DNA of 16,987 nt from Natronohydrobacter sp. (GCA_007117255.1 SKGU01000296.1:1-16987); one strand, 5' to 3'. Counted from the stretch's first letter, positions 6,131-13,361 are shown. The notes: a model not told the origin generated them from the sequence alone. Numbers and translations: made by a program.

Positions 6131-6897
6131 GCGCTGTCGAGCATATTGCAGGCCAGACCTTTCATGGCCGACGGGGGCCGATTTCGAACCGGTTTACCTA
6201 CGGTGTGGATTATGTCCTGTTTGATGCCGAGGCCGAACTGAGCCTGCCGCGTTTCCTGTCGCGCAACGGGCGCAATCTGGCCAGCCTGAGCGACCGCGAC
6301 CACGGCGGTGCGCCCGGACAGGGGCAGGGGGCGGCATGGGTGCGCGATGTGCTGGCCGCGCATCAGCTTGAAGGCCTGACGGATGGCAAGCTGCAACTGC
6401 TGACCCAACCGCGTGTGCTGGGGCATTTGTTCAATCCGGTCAGTTTCTGGCTATGTCATGATACGCAAGGTGGTCTGCGCGCGGTGATTGCCGAGGTCAA
6501 CAACACCTATGGCGACCGTCATTCATATCTTTGCGTCAAGGCAGATCGCTCGGTGATCACTGCATCGGATGAATTGCATGCGCAGAAGATCTTCCATGTC
6601 TCGCCCTTTCAGCCGGTTGCCGGGGCGTATTCCTTTCATTTCGATATCGGGCAGGACAAAGTTTCCATTCGCATCGGGTATCGGCAGGATACGGAAGCGC
6701 CCGGCGCAGGACTTGTCGCCACGCTGACAGGTGAACGCAAGAAGCTGACAAACAAGGATATTTTGGTGACAATGGTGCGCCGGCTGGGATCGCGCCGAGT
6801 GTTGGCATTGATCCATTGGCAGGCGTTCAAGCTGTGGCGGCAGGGCGCTGCCTTTCACAACCGCCCGCAACCGCCTGCGCAAGAGGTCAGCAAGTGA
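6127..6897 (+). CDS. DUF1365 family protein of the sigma-E regulon
   Basis: The 256-residue product has the DUF1365 hallmarks: TFHGRRGPISNRFTYGVDYVLFD near the N-terminus, LLTQPRVLGHLFNPVSFWLCHD (about 91-112), EVNNTYGDRHSYL (about 123-135), and later HVSPFQPVAGAYSFHF. The biochemical activity of the family is not established to my knowledge. DUF1365 genes habitually follow the flavin oxidoreductase, often with a cyclopropane-synthase-like methylase, which points to modification of membrane fatty acids. The R. sphaeroides counterpart (RSP_1090) has, as I recall, been linked to ChrR turnover during singlet oxygen stress. The start codon overlaps the previous stop (ATGA), and its own stop overlaps the next start (GTGA), so it sits mid-operon. 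Confidence 0.9.
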   Translation: MSAVEHIAGQTFHGRRGPISNRFTYGVDYVLFDAEAELSLPRFLSRNGRNLASLSDRDHGGAPGQGQGAAWVRDVLAAHQLEGLTDGKLQLLTQPRVLGHLFNPVSFWLCHDTQGGLRAVIAEVNNTYGDRHSYLCVKADRSVITASDELHAQKIFHVSPFQPVAGAYSFHFDIGQDKVSIRIGYRQDTEAPGAGLVATLTGERKKLTNKDILVTMVRRLGSRRVLALIHWQAFKLWRQGAAFHNRPQPPAQEVSK

Positions 6898-8150
6898 CAT
6901 CGACCGCTGCCATATCTGCACGCCGCCCGGCCTTGTGGGGTTATTCGCTGTTTGGCGGATTGCTGGCCATGGCAGGTCTGCCGATCTATATTCATGCGCC
7001 TTATTTCTATGTCGATGAATATGCAGTGTCGCTGGCTGCGCTGGGCACTGTTCTGTTCGTGTTGCGCGGGCTGGATTTCGTGCAAGACCCGGCGCTGGGC
7101 TGGCTGTCCGCGCGTCTGGGCCATGCGCGCGGGCTGGCTGTGGGCGTGACAACGGCGCTGATGGCTGGTGCAATGGTGATGCTCTTTGCTGTTCCACCTA
7201 TGTTCGCGCCGCTGGCATGGTTTGCGATTGCCTTGACCGTGTTGTTTTCGTGCTATTCCTTTCTGACGATCAGCTTCTATGCAACTGGTGTTGCGCGCGG
7301 TGCTTCGCTGGGGCAGGGCGGGCATGTCTATCTGGCAAGTTGGCGTGAAACTGGCGCGCTTCTTGGCGTTTGTCTGGCCGCTGCAAGCCCTGTCGCGCTG
7401 GAAGCCATCATACCGCTGCCCTTTGCAGGTTTTGCGCTGGGCTTCGTCATTATCGCGGCATTTGCTGTGATAGCCATGCGGCAGGAATGGCGCGACATGC
7501 GCGGCGATCCCGGACATGGTGGTCTGTCACTGCGCGCGGTTTTTCGTGATGTGACGGCGCGTCGCCTGCTGGTGATCGCGCTGGTCAATGCAACGCCAGT
7601 TGCCATCACGTCGACCCTGTTTCTGTTCTATGCTGAGGCGGTGTTGCAGGCCGGTGGCATGGAAGGCCCGCTTTTGATCCTGCTGTTTTTGTCGGCTGCG
7701 GCTTCCGCCCCGATATGGGCGCGCGTCGCGCGCCGAGTCGGTGCCAAAACCGCATTGCTGGCAGGCATGGGTATGGCCGCACTCAGCTTCGCTTTCGTGA
7801 TCACACTCGGTCCGGGCGATCTGCTGTTGTTCGCCGTGATCTGTGTTGTTTCTGGCGCGGGTATGGGCGCAGATCTGACGCTGTTGCCAGCGATTTTCTC
7901 GCGCCGGATGGCAGAGTTGTCGCCGGAGGCGGCGCAGGGCTTCGGGTTATGGGCCTTTGTGACCAAGGCCACGCTGGCGCTGGCGGCACTCATGGTTTTT
8001 CCTGCACTTGAGTTCTCCGGTTTTGAGGCCGGCACCGAGAACAGCCCTGCCGCCCTGCAAACCCTGATCCTGCTATACGCGGCCTTGCCTTCGTTTCTGA
8101 AGTTGCTGGCCATCGCGCTTCTGGCGCTAACCCCTTTGAAGGAGGCTTGA
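6894..8150 (+). CDS. MFS transporter, GPH-like (sugar/cation symporter family)
   Basis: The 418-residue product is strongly hydrophobic throughout, with about 11-12 membrane segments, the first at LWGYSLFGGLLAMAGLPIYIHAP. The loop GLDFVQDPALGWLSARLGHARG resembles the conserved D-P-xx-G-xxSD/R loop of glycoside-pentoside-hexuronide cation symporters. It should lie in the inner membrane. The substrate is unknown; its place in a lipid-stress operon argues for a lipid, fatty-acid product or lysolipid rather than a sugar, but that is inference. The start is a GTG that overlaps the previous stop codon, with AAGAGG eight bases upstream. In-frame ATG codons further upstream lie inside the previous gene. 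It corresponds in position to R. sphaeroides RSP_1089. The stop is 2 bases before the next ATG. Confidence 0.88.
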   Translation: MTSTAAISARRPALWGYSLFGGLLAMAGLPIYIHAPYFYVDEYAVSLAALGTVLFVLRGLDFVQDPALGWLSARLGHARGLAVGVTTALMAGAMVMLFAVPPMFAPLAWFAIALTVLFSCYSFLTISFYATGVARGASLGQGGHVYLASWRETGALLGVCLAAASPVALEAIIPLPFAGFALGFVIIAAFAVIAMRQEWRDMRGDPGHGGLSLRAVFRDVTARRLLVIALVNATPVAITSTLFLFYAEAVLQAGGMEGPLLILLFLSAAASAPIWARVARRVGAKTALLAGMGMAALSFAFVITLGPGDLLLFAVICVVSGAGMGADLTLLPAIFSRRMAELSPEAAQGFGLWAFVTKATLALAALMVFPALEFSGFEAGTENSPAALQTLILLYAALPSFLKLLAIALLALTPLKEA

Positions 8151-8152
8151 CC

Positions 8153-8713
8153 ATGAGCACTTTTATTCCTTTGCTGGCCGGTATGGTCCTGATGCTGGCG
8201 CTCTTGGCATTGGTGCAACGCATCCGGGGATTTCAGGCGCAGAAGCCAGTGGATTACGCCGCAATGGAACCGCGCGTCGATATCCGCAAGCATTTGTCAG
8301 GTCCGATCCGTTGTGAAGGCGTGATCTATGGGCCGATGGGGCGCGTAACATCGCGCTTCACGGCAGATATGGAGGGGCGCTGGGATGGCAATCGCGGCAT
8401 ATTGGCCGAACATTTCGTTTATGACAGTGGCACCAAGCAAGACCGCGAATGGCGTCTGACACTGGGTAATGACGGGCGCGTGACAGCGGAAGCCGATGAT
8501 CTGGTGGGTACGGGTACAGGCCAGCAAGACGGGGCTGCACTGCATCTGAACTACACCATTCGACTGCCCGAAAGCGCGGGCGGGCATGCGTTGCAGGTCA
8601 CGGACTGGATGTATCTGGTCGATGACAAGACCATCGTGAACCGCAGCCAGTTTCGCAAATTCGGCATCAAGGTGGCTGAACTGGTGGCCACGATGCGTCG
8701 GGTGGAAGCATGA
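8153..8713 (+). CDS. DUF3833 family membrane-anchored protein
   Basis: The 186-residue product has an N-terminal hydrophobic anchor (about residues 4-21, FIPLLAGMVLMLALLALV) followed by a soluble domain with the DUF3833 pattern: RVDIRKHLSGPIRCEGVIYGPMGRVTSRFTADMEGRWDGN, LAEHFVYDSG, REWRLT, and TDWMYLVDDKTIVNRSQFRKFGIKVAELVATMRR. The domain most likely faces the periplasm and looks beta-rich, like small ligand-binding proteins, but no function is established. Many relatives are lipoproteins; here no lipobox cysteine is seen, so it is probably held by its transmembrane helix. The ATG at 8153 is preceded by GGAGG at a 7-base spacing; a TTG two codons earlier is less likely. It matches RSP_1088 by position and overlaps the next gene by ATGA. 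Confidence 0.85.
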   Translation: MSTFIPLLAGMVLMLALLALVQRIRGFQAQKPVDYAAMEPRVDIRKHLSGPIRCEGVIYGPMGRVTSRFTADMEGRWDGNRGILAEHFVYDSGTKQDREWRLTLGNDGRVTAEADDLVGTGTGQQDGAALHLNYTIRLPESAGGHALQVTDWMYLVDDKTIVNRSQFRKFGIKVAELVATMRRVEA

Positions 8714-9447
8714 GAAAAATCTCTGGCAAGACCTATTGGCTGGTTGGTGCGTCCGAAGGCCTGGGGCGCGCGCTGGCCATGCGGCTGTCGAAGGCAGGAT
8801 GTTCGCTGGTTCTGAGTGCGCGCAATGCCGACAGCCTGAGCGCGCTTGCCGACAGCCTGCCCGGTCCGGCGCGCGTGGTGGTTTGCGATGTCTCGGATCG
8901 TGGTTCGGTTGAGCAGGCCGCACAAGCGGCGGGCGAAATCGACGGTCTGGTTTATCTGGCGGGCGTTTACTGGCCCTTTCCTGCAACCGAATGGCATGCA
9001 GACCAGACCGAAACCATGTTCGATGTCAACCTGACAGGCGCTGCGCGCGTGTTGGGTCAGGTCGTGCCCGCGATGGTGGCGCGTGGCGCAGGGCATGTTG
9101 TGATCACCGGCTCTCTGTCGGGATATCGGGGGCTGCCCGGATCCATCGGCTACAGTTCCAGCAAGGCAGGGCTGATGCATCTGGCCGAATCGATGCATGC
9201 GGATCTGCGCGGCTCTGGTGTCGATGTACAACTGGCCAATCCCGGCTTTATCCGCACGCGGTTGACCGACAAGAATGACTTTGCCATGCCGTTCCTGATG
9301 GAGCCGGATCAGGCCGCAGATGAAATGTTGACGCTGATGCGGTCCGAAAAATTTCAGCGTGCTTTTCCGCGGGTGTTCTCATGGCTGTTTCGGGGCGCAA
9401 ATTTTCTGCCGGACTGGGCTTATTTTCGCGTGTTTGGCGGCAAGTAG
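8710..9447 (+). CDS. Short-chain dehydrogenase/reductase (SDR)
   Basis: The 245-residue product is a classical SDR. The cofactor loop is GASEGLG (13-19). A SARNADSL segment at the end of beta-2 suggests NADP preference. CDVSDR (59-64) and LAG (83-85) replace the usual CDV and NAG elements. The active site is S137 (or S135) with Y148-x-x-x-K152 (GYSSSKAG), and NPGFIRTRLT (177-186) closes the cofactor site. The substrate is unknown; as the last gene of the stress operon it may reduce a lipid-derived aldehyde or ketone, or act in fatty-acid tailoring. It corresponds to RSP_1087. The start overlaps the previous stop codon (ATGA), and its own TAG stop lies within a 30-bp palindromic repeat. Confidence 0.92.
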   Translation: MRKISGKTYWLVGASEGLGRALAMRLSKAGCSLVLSARNADSLSALADSLPGPARVVVCDVSDRGSVEQAAQAAGEIDGLVYLAGVYWPFPATEWHADQTETMFDVNLTGAARVLGQVVPAMVARGAGHVVITGSLSGYRGLPGSIGYSSSKAGLMHLAESMHADLRGSGVDVQLANPGFIRTRLTDKNDFAMPFLMEPDQAADEMLTLMRSEKFQRAFPRVFSWLFRGANFLPDWAYFRVFGGK

Positions 9448-9473
9448 GGTGCGTGCTATAGCACGCACCCTAC
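9444..9473. repeat. GTAG-ended perfect palindrome (REP-like)
   Basis: The arm GTAGGGTGCGTGC (9444-9456), a TATA centre (9457-9460) and the exact reverse complement (9461-9473) make a 30-bp perfect inverted repeat. It includes the SDR stop codon TAG (9445-9447). A 5' GTAG end is the signature of REP elements mobilised by RAYT transposases, and similar GTAGGGTGCG palindromes recur, from memory, in many bacterial genomes. The folded RNA would form a 13-bp stem at the 3' end of the operon transcript. No T tract follows, so it is not a standard terminator but could protect or attenuate the mRNA. Only one copy is present here. Confidence 0.75.
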
Positions 9474-9536
9474 GATAAACCGTTGCGCTGCGCGCGGCTT
9501 TGGGCGACACTTCCACCCCAAGGACAGGAGGTCGTC

Positions 9537-9866
9537 ATGCTTGCCATAACCCCGCGCAAGATCGTTCACATCATCTATCTGGCCCGCGAAGGTTCAGTCG
9601 GCGCAGGTGAGGCACATGCTTTCATTGACGGTCTGAACACGGATGAGCAGGCAAGCCTGACGGCCGTGGCATGGATCGGGCGTGGCGCTTTCGAATCAGA
9701 GGAATATGACGAGGCTGTGTCTACCGCGATGCGCGAAGCGACCACCCCGACGGCGGATTACTTGCTGGGCATGCCCCACCTGGCCGAAAACCTTGAAAAC
9801 GGGCTGGAAGAGCTGGGGATCGACGTGACCGGCGAGGAAGAGGATTTTCTGCGTCAAGGTTCGTGA
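9537..9866 (+). CDS. DUF3775 family protein
   Basis: The 109-residue acidic, probably cytoplasmic protein contains the DUF3775 pattern: ITPRKIVHIIYLAREG, FIDGLNTDEQASLTAVAWIGRGAFE, and TTPTADYLLGMPHLAENLENGLEELGIDV. Its function is unknown. It is predicted to be mainly helical, with no signal peptide or membrane segment. The ATG at 9537 is chosen because AGGAGG lies five bases upstream; the frame is open further back, but that extension has no ribosome binding site. It is about 90 bp beyond the stress operon, across the palindromic repeat, so it may have its own promoter. It ends 7 bases before the end of the opposing holin gene. Confidence 0.85.
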   Translation: MLAITPRKIVHIIYLAREGSVGAGEAHAFIDGLNTDEQASLTAVAWIGRGAFESEEYDEAVSTAMREATTPTADYLLGMPHLAENLENGLEELGIDVTGEEEDFLRQGS

Positions 9867-9873
9867 CGCAGGG

Positions 9874-10395
9874 TCAACGTGGTTGTCGCCATTCGGCCAG
9901 TGCCGGATTATGTGCGATCAGTTCATCCTTGGTCATTGGCGCAGGGTCCGCTGGTACTTGTGTTCCTTGCGGGATAGGTGGTGCAGGCAGTTTCGTGACC
10001 CTTAGATGATGCGCCTCGCGCGCGCCGAAATAGAACGCCACGACAGCGCCAAGCAACCACCAGAGCGGCTCTGGCACATAGGCCAGCGCCTGCATGCGCA
10101 GGGCAAACCCGTTCGGGTCGGACATCGCGTAGATGAACAGCGCCAGCGTTCCGAGCGCCAGAAGCGGGCGGGGCAGGCGGTTCAGCCCGTTTACCAGACT
10201 GTCGAACCTGCCGCCGCGTCCATATTGGAATTCTGCCGCATGGCTTGCATGGGCGGCTTTATAGGCATCATGGCCCAGCTCCATCGCGCGGGTGGCGTTG
10301 GGACGAAACACCTCGGCTACGGATGTCACAGTCTGCCCAAGCGCACTAGCGTTGCGCGCACCCCCGAATAGAAACCCAAATACAGAGCGGATCAT
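9874..10395 (-). CDS. Holin, gene-transfer-agent type
   Basis: The 173-residue product has an amphipathic N-terminal half (MIRSVFGFLFGGARNASALGQTVTSVAEVFRPNATRAMELGHDA) and two strong membrane segments, PLLALGTLALFIYAM (about 77-91) and PLWWLLGAVVAFYFGA (about 109-124). The charged tail (PMTKDELIAHNPALAEWRQPR) is probably cytoplasmic. This layout fits the three-transmembrane GTA holin family, which permeabilises the inner membrane so the endolysin can reach peptidoglycan. The ATG at 10395 overlaps the endolysin stop codon in an ATGA junction; a TTG two codons earlier is a weaker option. In Rhodobacter capsulatus the equivalent endolysin/holin pair lies apart from the structural GTA cluster and releases the particles. 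No phage or GTA structural genes are seen nearby. Confidence 0.87.
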   Translation of the reverse strand: MIRSVFGFLFGGARNASALGQTVTSVAEVFRPNATRAMELGHDAYKAAHASHAAEFQYGRGGRFDSLVNGLNRLPRPLLALGTLALFIYAMSDPNGFALRMQALAYVPEPLWWLLGAVVAFYFGAREAHHLRVTKLPAPPIPQGTQVPADPAPMTKDELIAHNPALAEWRQPR

Positions 10396-10991
10396 GTCCA
10401 ACCTCGCGTACGGGTGCGGTGTTCCGCGTCGCTAAGGTGGAATCGCGGTGAGATGAACTCTTCGGCACGCGTGATCCAGCCGCCCTTGCCGCCATCACGT
10501 CGCCGCGCGAATTTGCGACTGGCCGGGCGCTGATCGGCAAGGCGGTAGTAATAATCGCGCCGCGCGATCCCGTAGGCATCGACCAGATGCGCGGGCGCCA
10601 TGTCATAGGCGCGATGAACCGCCGCAATCGTCTGCGGACCGATCACACCATCAACCGAGATATCCAGCCCCATCTGGATCATCAGTCGTTGCAGAATACG
10701 CACGGCATTTGCGCCCGCATTGACATACATGTCAAACACTGTCGGCCAGAGCGGTTCGGGCAATTCATCTATACGCGGGCGGTTGAAGTAATGCTCGACA
10801 TAGATCGAGATTGCGTCTTCGCGCGTCAGGGCGCGGACCTGCTCGACGCCGATTGCTTGCCCTGGCCGCAACCGGCGCAAAGTGTGGATGGTCACTCCGA
10901 AATTCGTGGCTCCACCCGGATCATCCGGGTCGTTGACGAAACCGCCTTCGCGGGCCACGATCTCTGTGGCGAGTTGGTGGACAGTCTTCAT
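10392..10991 (-). CDS. GH108 endolysin (N-acetylmuramidase), gene-transfer-agent type
   Basis: The 199-residue enzyme degrades peptidoglycan. The N-terminal GH108 domain opens with TEIVAREGGFVNDPDDPGGATNFGVTIHTLRR, where E15 in the EGG motif is the expected catalytic acid. FDMYVNAGANAVRILQRLM and DGVIGPQTIAAVHRA (about 112-126) belong to the adjoining peptidoglycan-binding part. There is no signal peptide, so export depends on the overlapping downstream holin. GAGG five bases before the ATG supports this start. The pair matches the lysis cassette of Rhodobacter capsulatus GTA (rcc00555/rcc00556 as I recall). A relic prophage lysis module is the alternative, but the solitary two-gene setting in this family favours the GTA reading. 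Confidence 0.9.
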   Translation of the reverse strand: MKTVHQLATEIVAREGGFVNDPDDPGGATNFGVTIHTLRRLRPGQAIGVEQVRALTREDAISIYVEHYFNRPRIDELPEPLWPTVFDMYVNAGANAVRILQRLMIQMGLDISVDGVIGPQTIAAVHRAYDMAPAHLVDAYGIARRDYYYRLADQRPASRKFARRRDGGKGGWITRAEEFISPRFHLSDAEHRTRTRGWT

Positions 10992-11082
10992 GCGCGCACC
11001 TCATGCAAAGATTACCGCTTGAAGATGGCGATCAGGCGCCAAGATCGCGTAATCACAGCGTGCGCTGCTCCGCTTTGCTGCC

Positions 11083-11126
11083 CGCGCGCCGTTGCGGCGC
11101 GCGCTGCCGAGGGGCGCCAAGCCCCC
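11083..11126. repeat. Two adjacent GC-rich hairpins in the endolysin/ribB gap
   Basis: CGCGCGCCG (11083-11091) and CGGCGCGCG (11095-11103) form a 9-bp stem with a TTG loop. GGGGC (11111-11115) and GCCCC (11121-11125) form a second stem. They lie within the 192-bp divergent gap before ribB. Neither has a T tract on the plus strand. I recall similar GC-rich hairpins between genes in Rhodobacteraceae, so this may be a dispersed repeat or a leader structure. The sequence does not look like the conserved FMN riboswitch, and I see no clear promoter in the gap. Confidence 0.45.
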
Positions 11127-11183
11127 TTTCCCCGCCCCGGCCTTTGAGCTATGTGGCAAAGCCGAAACACAAGGAAACGCGCC

Positions 11184-12311
11184 ATGCAGTACGAACAACC
11201 CGGCGAGGTCGAAAGAAACTGGGGCGAGGCCATCTCGACCATCGAGGAAATCATCGAGGAAGCCCGGCAGGGTCGCATGTTCATTCTGGTCGATCATGAA
11301 GACCGCGAGAATGAAGGTGATCTGGTGATCCCTGCGCAGATGGCCACGCCCGAAGTGATCAATTTCATGGCGACCCATGGCAAAGGCCTGATCTGCCTAA
11401 CCCTGCCCGGAGAGCGGATTGATCAACTTGGTCTGCCCCTGATGGCGTCGTCGAACTCATCGCGCCATGAAACTGCTTTTACCGTGTCGATAGAGGCGCG
11501 CGAAGGTGTGTCCACGGGCATTTCGGCCCATGACCGGGCGCGCACAGTCGCAGTTGCCATCGATTCTGCCAAGGGCGCAGCCGATATTGCCACGCCGGGT
11601 CATGTGTTCCCGTTGCGCGCACGCGACGGTGGCGTCTTGGTGCGGGCAGGTCATACGGAAGCTGCAGTCGATATCGCCCGCATCGCGGGTCTGAACGCGT
11701 CTGGCGTGATTTGCGAGATCATGAACGATGACGGCTCGATGGCCCGCCTGCCGGATCTGGTGGCTTTTGCGCAGCGCCACGGGCTGAAGATCGGTACGAT
11801 CTCTGACCTGATTGCTTACAGACGCCGCCATGACAATCTGGTGCGGATGATGGATGAGCGACAGATCACCTCGGCCTTTGGCGGCGACTGGGTGATGCGC
11901 GTCTATTCCGACACTACGCAAGGCGCGGAACATGTGGTCCTGATCAAGGGAGATGTGACCACGCCGGAACCCGTCATGGTGCGGATGCATGCCTTCGATC
12001 CGCTTCTGGACATGGTTGGCGTCAGCGGGGCGGAGCGTGCCTGCGAGTTCTCCGATGCCATGCGTCTGATCGGTCAGGAAGGGCGCGGCGTGATTGTTCT
12101 TTTGCGCGACACGCATATGAAAATGACCAACACTGAAGCGTCGCCCCAGACCTTGCGCCAATACGGGCTGGGTGCGCAGATCCTGTCGTCTCTGGGTCTG
12201 AAGGATCTGATCCTGCTGACCAATTCGGCCACCCCGCGCGTGGTCGGGTTGGAAGGCTATGGGTTGTCGATCACGGGCACACACAAGATCCCCAGCTCGG
12301 AAGGGGCCTGA
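11184..12311 (+). CDS. ribB: 3,4-dihydroxy-2-butanone-4-phosphate synthase with degenerate RibA-like domain
   Basis: RibB converts ribulose 5-phosphate to 3,4-dihydroxy-2-butanone 4-phosphate and formate, the four-carbon precursor of riboflavin. In the 375-residue product the N-terminal half is a full DHBP synthase: VDHEDRENEGDL (D37-L47, metal and substrate loop), THGKGLICLTL, SIEAREGVSTGISAHDRARTV, and HVFPLRARDGGVLVRAGHTEAAVD. The C-terminal half (about 220-375) follows the GTP cyclohydrolase II fold, but the zinc cysteine cluster (C-x10-C-x-C in E. coli RibA) is replaced by HAFDPLLDMVGVSGAERACEF, and the QEGRGIG loop reads RDTHMKM. GTP cyclohydrolase activity is therefore unlikely, as in proteins described as RibBX. 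A working ribA is expected elsewhere. AAGGA eight bases before the ATG supports the start. ribH follows after 4 bases. Confidence 0.93.
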   Translation: MQYEQPGEVERNWGEAISTIEEIIEEARQGRMFILVDHEDRENEGDLVIPAQMATPEVINFMATHGKGLICLTLPGERIDQLGLPLMASSNSSRHETAFTVSIEAREGVSTGISAHDRARTVAVAIDSAKGAADIATPGHVFPLRARDGGVLVRAGHTEAAVDIARIAGLNASGVICEIMNDDGSMARLPDLVAFAQRHGLKIGTISDLIAYRRRHDNLVRMMDERQITSAFGGDWVMRVYSDTTQGAEHVVLIKGDVTTPEPVMVRMHAFDPLLDMVGVSGAERACEFSDAMRLIGQEGRGVIVLLRDTHMKMTNTEASPQTLRQYGLGAQILSSLGLKDLILLTNSATPRVVGLEGYGLSITGTHKIPSSEGA

Positions 12312-12315
12312 CATC

Positions 12316-12864
12316 ATGGCTGGACATGAAACGCATCATACGCTTGCTTTGCCGGAATTTGACAAGGCGCCGAAGCTCTTGATCGTGGTCGCGCCTTATT
12401 ACAAGGACATTGCCGATCAACTGGTCGCTGGCGCGCGCGCGCAGATCGAAGCCGTTGGCGGCACTCATGAGCTGATCGAGGTTCCGGGTGCGCTGGAAGT
12501 GCCCACCGCTATCGGCCAAGCGTTCCGCATGGCGCATTTCGACGGTTTCGTGGCCTTGGGCTGTGTGATCCGGGGCGAAACCACGCATTACGATACGGTC
12601 TGCAATGACAGTTCACGCGCGATTGCGCTGCTGGGCTTGCAAGGGGCCTGTATCGGCAATGGTATTCTGACAGTCGAGAACCGCGCGCAGGCAGAAATTC
12701 GGGCCGAGGCGCAGGGCCAGAACAAGGGTGGCGGTGCCGCCGCTGCGGCGCTGCACCTGATCGCGCTGGCGCGGCGCTGGGGCGGGGCGAAGCGATCTGT
12801 CGGGTTCCTGCAGGACCGCGAAGAGATACAAATCGCTGGCCAGGGCAGGGGGCCAGTCGCATGA
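12316..12864 (+). CDS. ribH: 6,7-dimethyl-8-ribityllumazine synthase
   Basis: Lumazine synthase joins the RibB product to 5-amino-6-ribitylamino-uracil, the penultimate step of riboflavin synthesis, usually as a large cytoplasmic oligomer. The 182-residue product has the family motifs LLIVVAPYYKDIADQLVAGA, VPGALEVPTAIGQA, and GCVIRGETTHYDTVCNDSSRAI, which includes the catalytic histidine, then GNGILTVENRAQAEIRAEAQGQNKGGGAAAAAL. A C-terminal extension of about 20-25 residues (KRSVGFLQDREEIQIAGQGRGPVA) exceeds the common length and is of unknown use. The ATG at 12316, 4 bases after the ribB stop, lies downstream of purine-rich GGAAGGGG. Its stop overlaps the nusB start (ATGA), so ribB-ribH-nusB form a translationally coupled operon. 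Confidence 0.95.
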   Translation: MAGHETHHTLALPEFDKAPKLLIVVAPYYKDIADQLVAGARAQIEAVGGTHELIEVPGALEVPTAIGQAFRMAHFDGFVALGCVIRGETTHYDTVCNDSSRAIALLGLQGACIGNGILTVENRAQAEIRAEAQGQNKGGGAAAAALHLIALARRWGGAKRSVGFLQDREEIQIAGQGRGPVA

Positions 12865-13352
12865 CTGAGACGACAACGCCCAAACGCCGCCCAACGCAGG
12901 AAGAGCGCCGAGAACGCAAGGCCGCCGCGCGGTTCTATGCCGTGCAAGCGCTGTTTCAGATGGAAGCATCTGACGTGGCCATCGGTGACATTGTGAAGCA
13001 GTTTGAAACCCATCGCATCGGTGTCGAGACAGCAGATGAGACATGGGTGGATGCCGATATCAATCATTTTCGCCGTCTGATCGAGACAACCGTGTCGCGC
13101 CAATCTGCGATAGATCAGATGACAGATCGCGCGCTGGTGGCGAAATGGCCCATCGCGCGCATTGATCCGACGCTTCGCGCGCTGTTTCGGGCTGCGGGTG
13201 CTGAAATGCTGGGGGCGGAAACGCCTGCGCGTGTGATCATCTCGCAATTTGTGGATATCGCCGGTGCGTTCTTCCCAGAAGGCCGCGAGACGAATTTCGT
13301 GAATGCCGTGCTGGATCACATGGCGCGAGAGGCGCGCGCCGCAGAGTTCTGA
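12861..13352 (+). CDS. nusB: Transcription antitermination factor NusB
   Basis: NusB binds boxA RNA with NusE (ribosomal protein S10) in the antitermination complex that keeps RNA polymerase processive on rRNA operons. The 163-residue all-helical product begins with a basic arm (PKRRPTQEERRERKAAARFYAVQALFQME) typical of the RNA-binding first helices. It ends with the conserved IARIDPTLRALFRAAGAEML, PARVIISQFVDIAGAFF and FVNAVLDHMAREAR. The start overlaps the ribH stop codon. Coupling to ribH is a widespread gene order in proteobacteria and suggests co-expression with growth rate rather than a shared pathway. aat follows 9 bases after its stop. Confidence 0.95.
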   Translation: MTETTTPKRRPTQEERRERKAAARFYAVQALFQMEASDVAIGDIVKQFETHRIGVETADETWVDADINHFRRLIETTVSRQSAIDQMTDRALVAKWPIARIDPTLRALFRAAGAEMLGAETPARVIISQFVDIAGAFFPEGRETNFVNAVLDHMAREARAAEF

Positions 13353-13361
13353 GCTGCGCGC

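Noticed and set aside
9874..10991. Prophage remnant
   Set aside because: Only the lysis pair is present, with no integrase, attachment repeats or structural genes; a gene transfer agent lysis cassette explains it better.
11127..11183. FMN riboswitch or clear sigma-70 promoter before ribB
   Set aside because: None of the conserved RFN-element blocks are visible and no -35/-10 pair with normal spacing could be defined.
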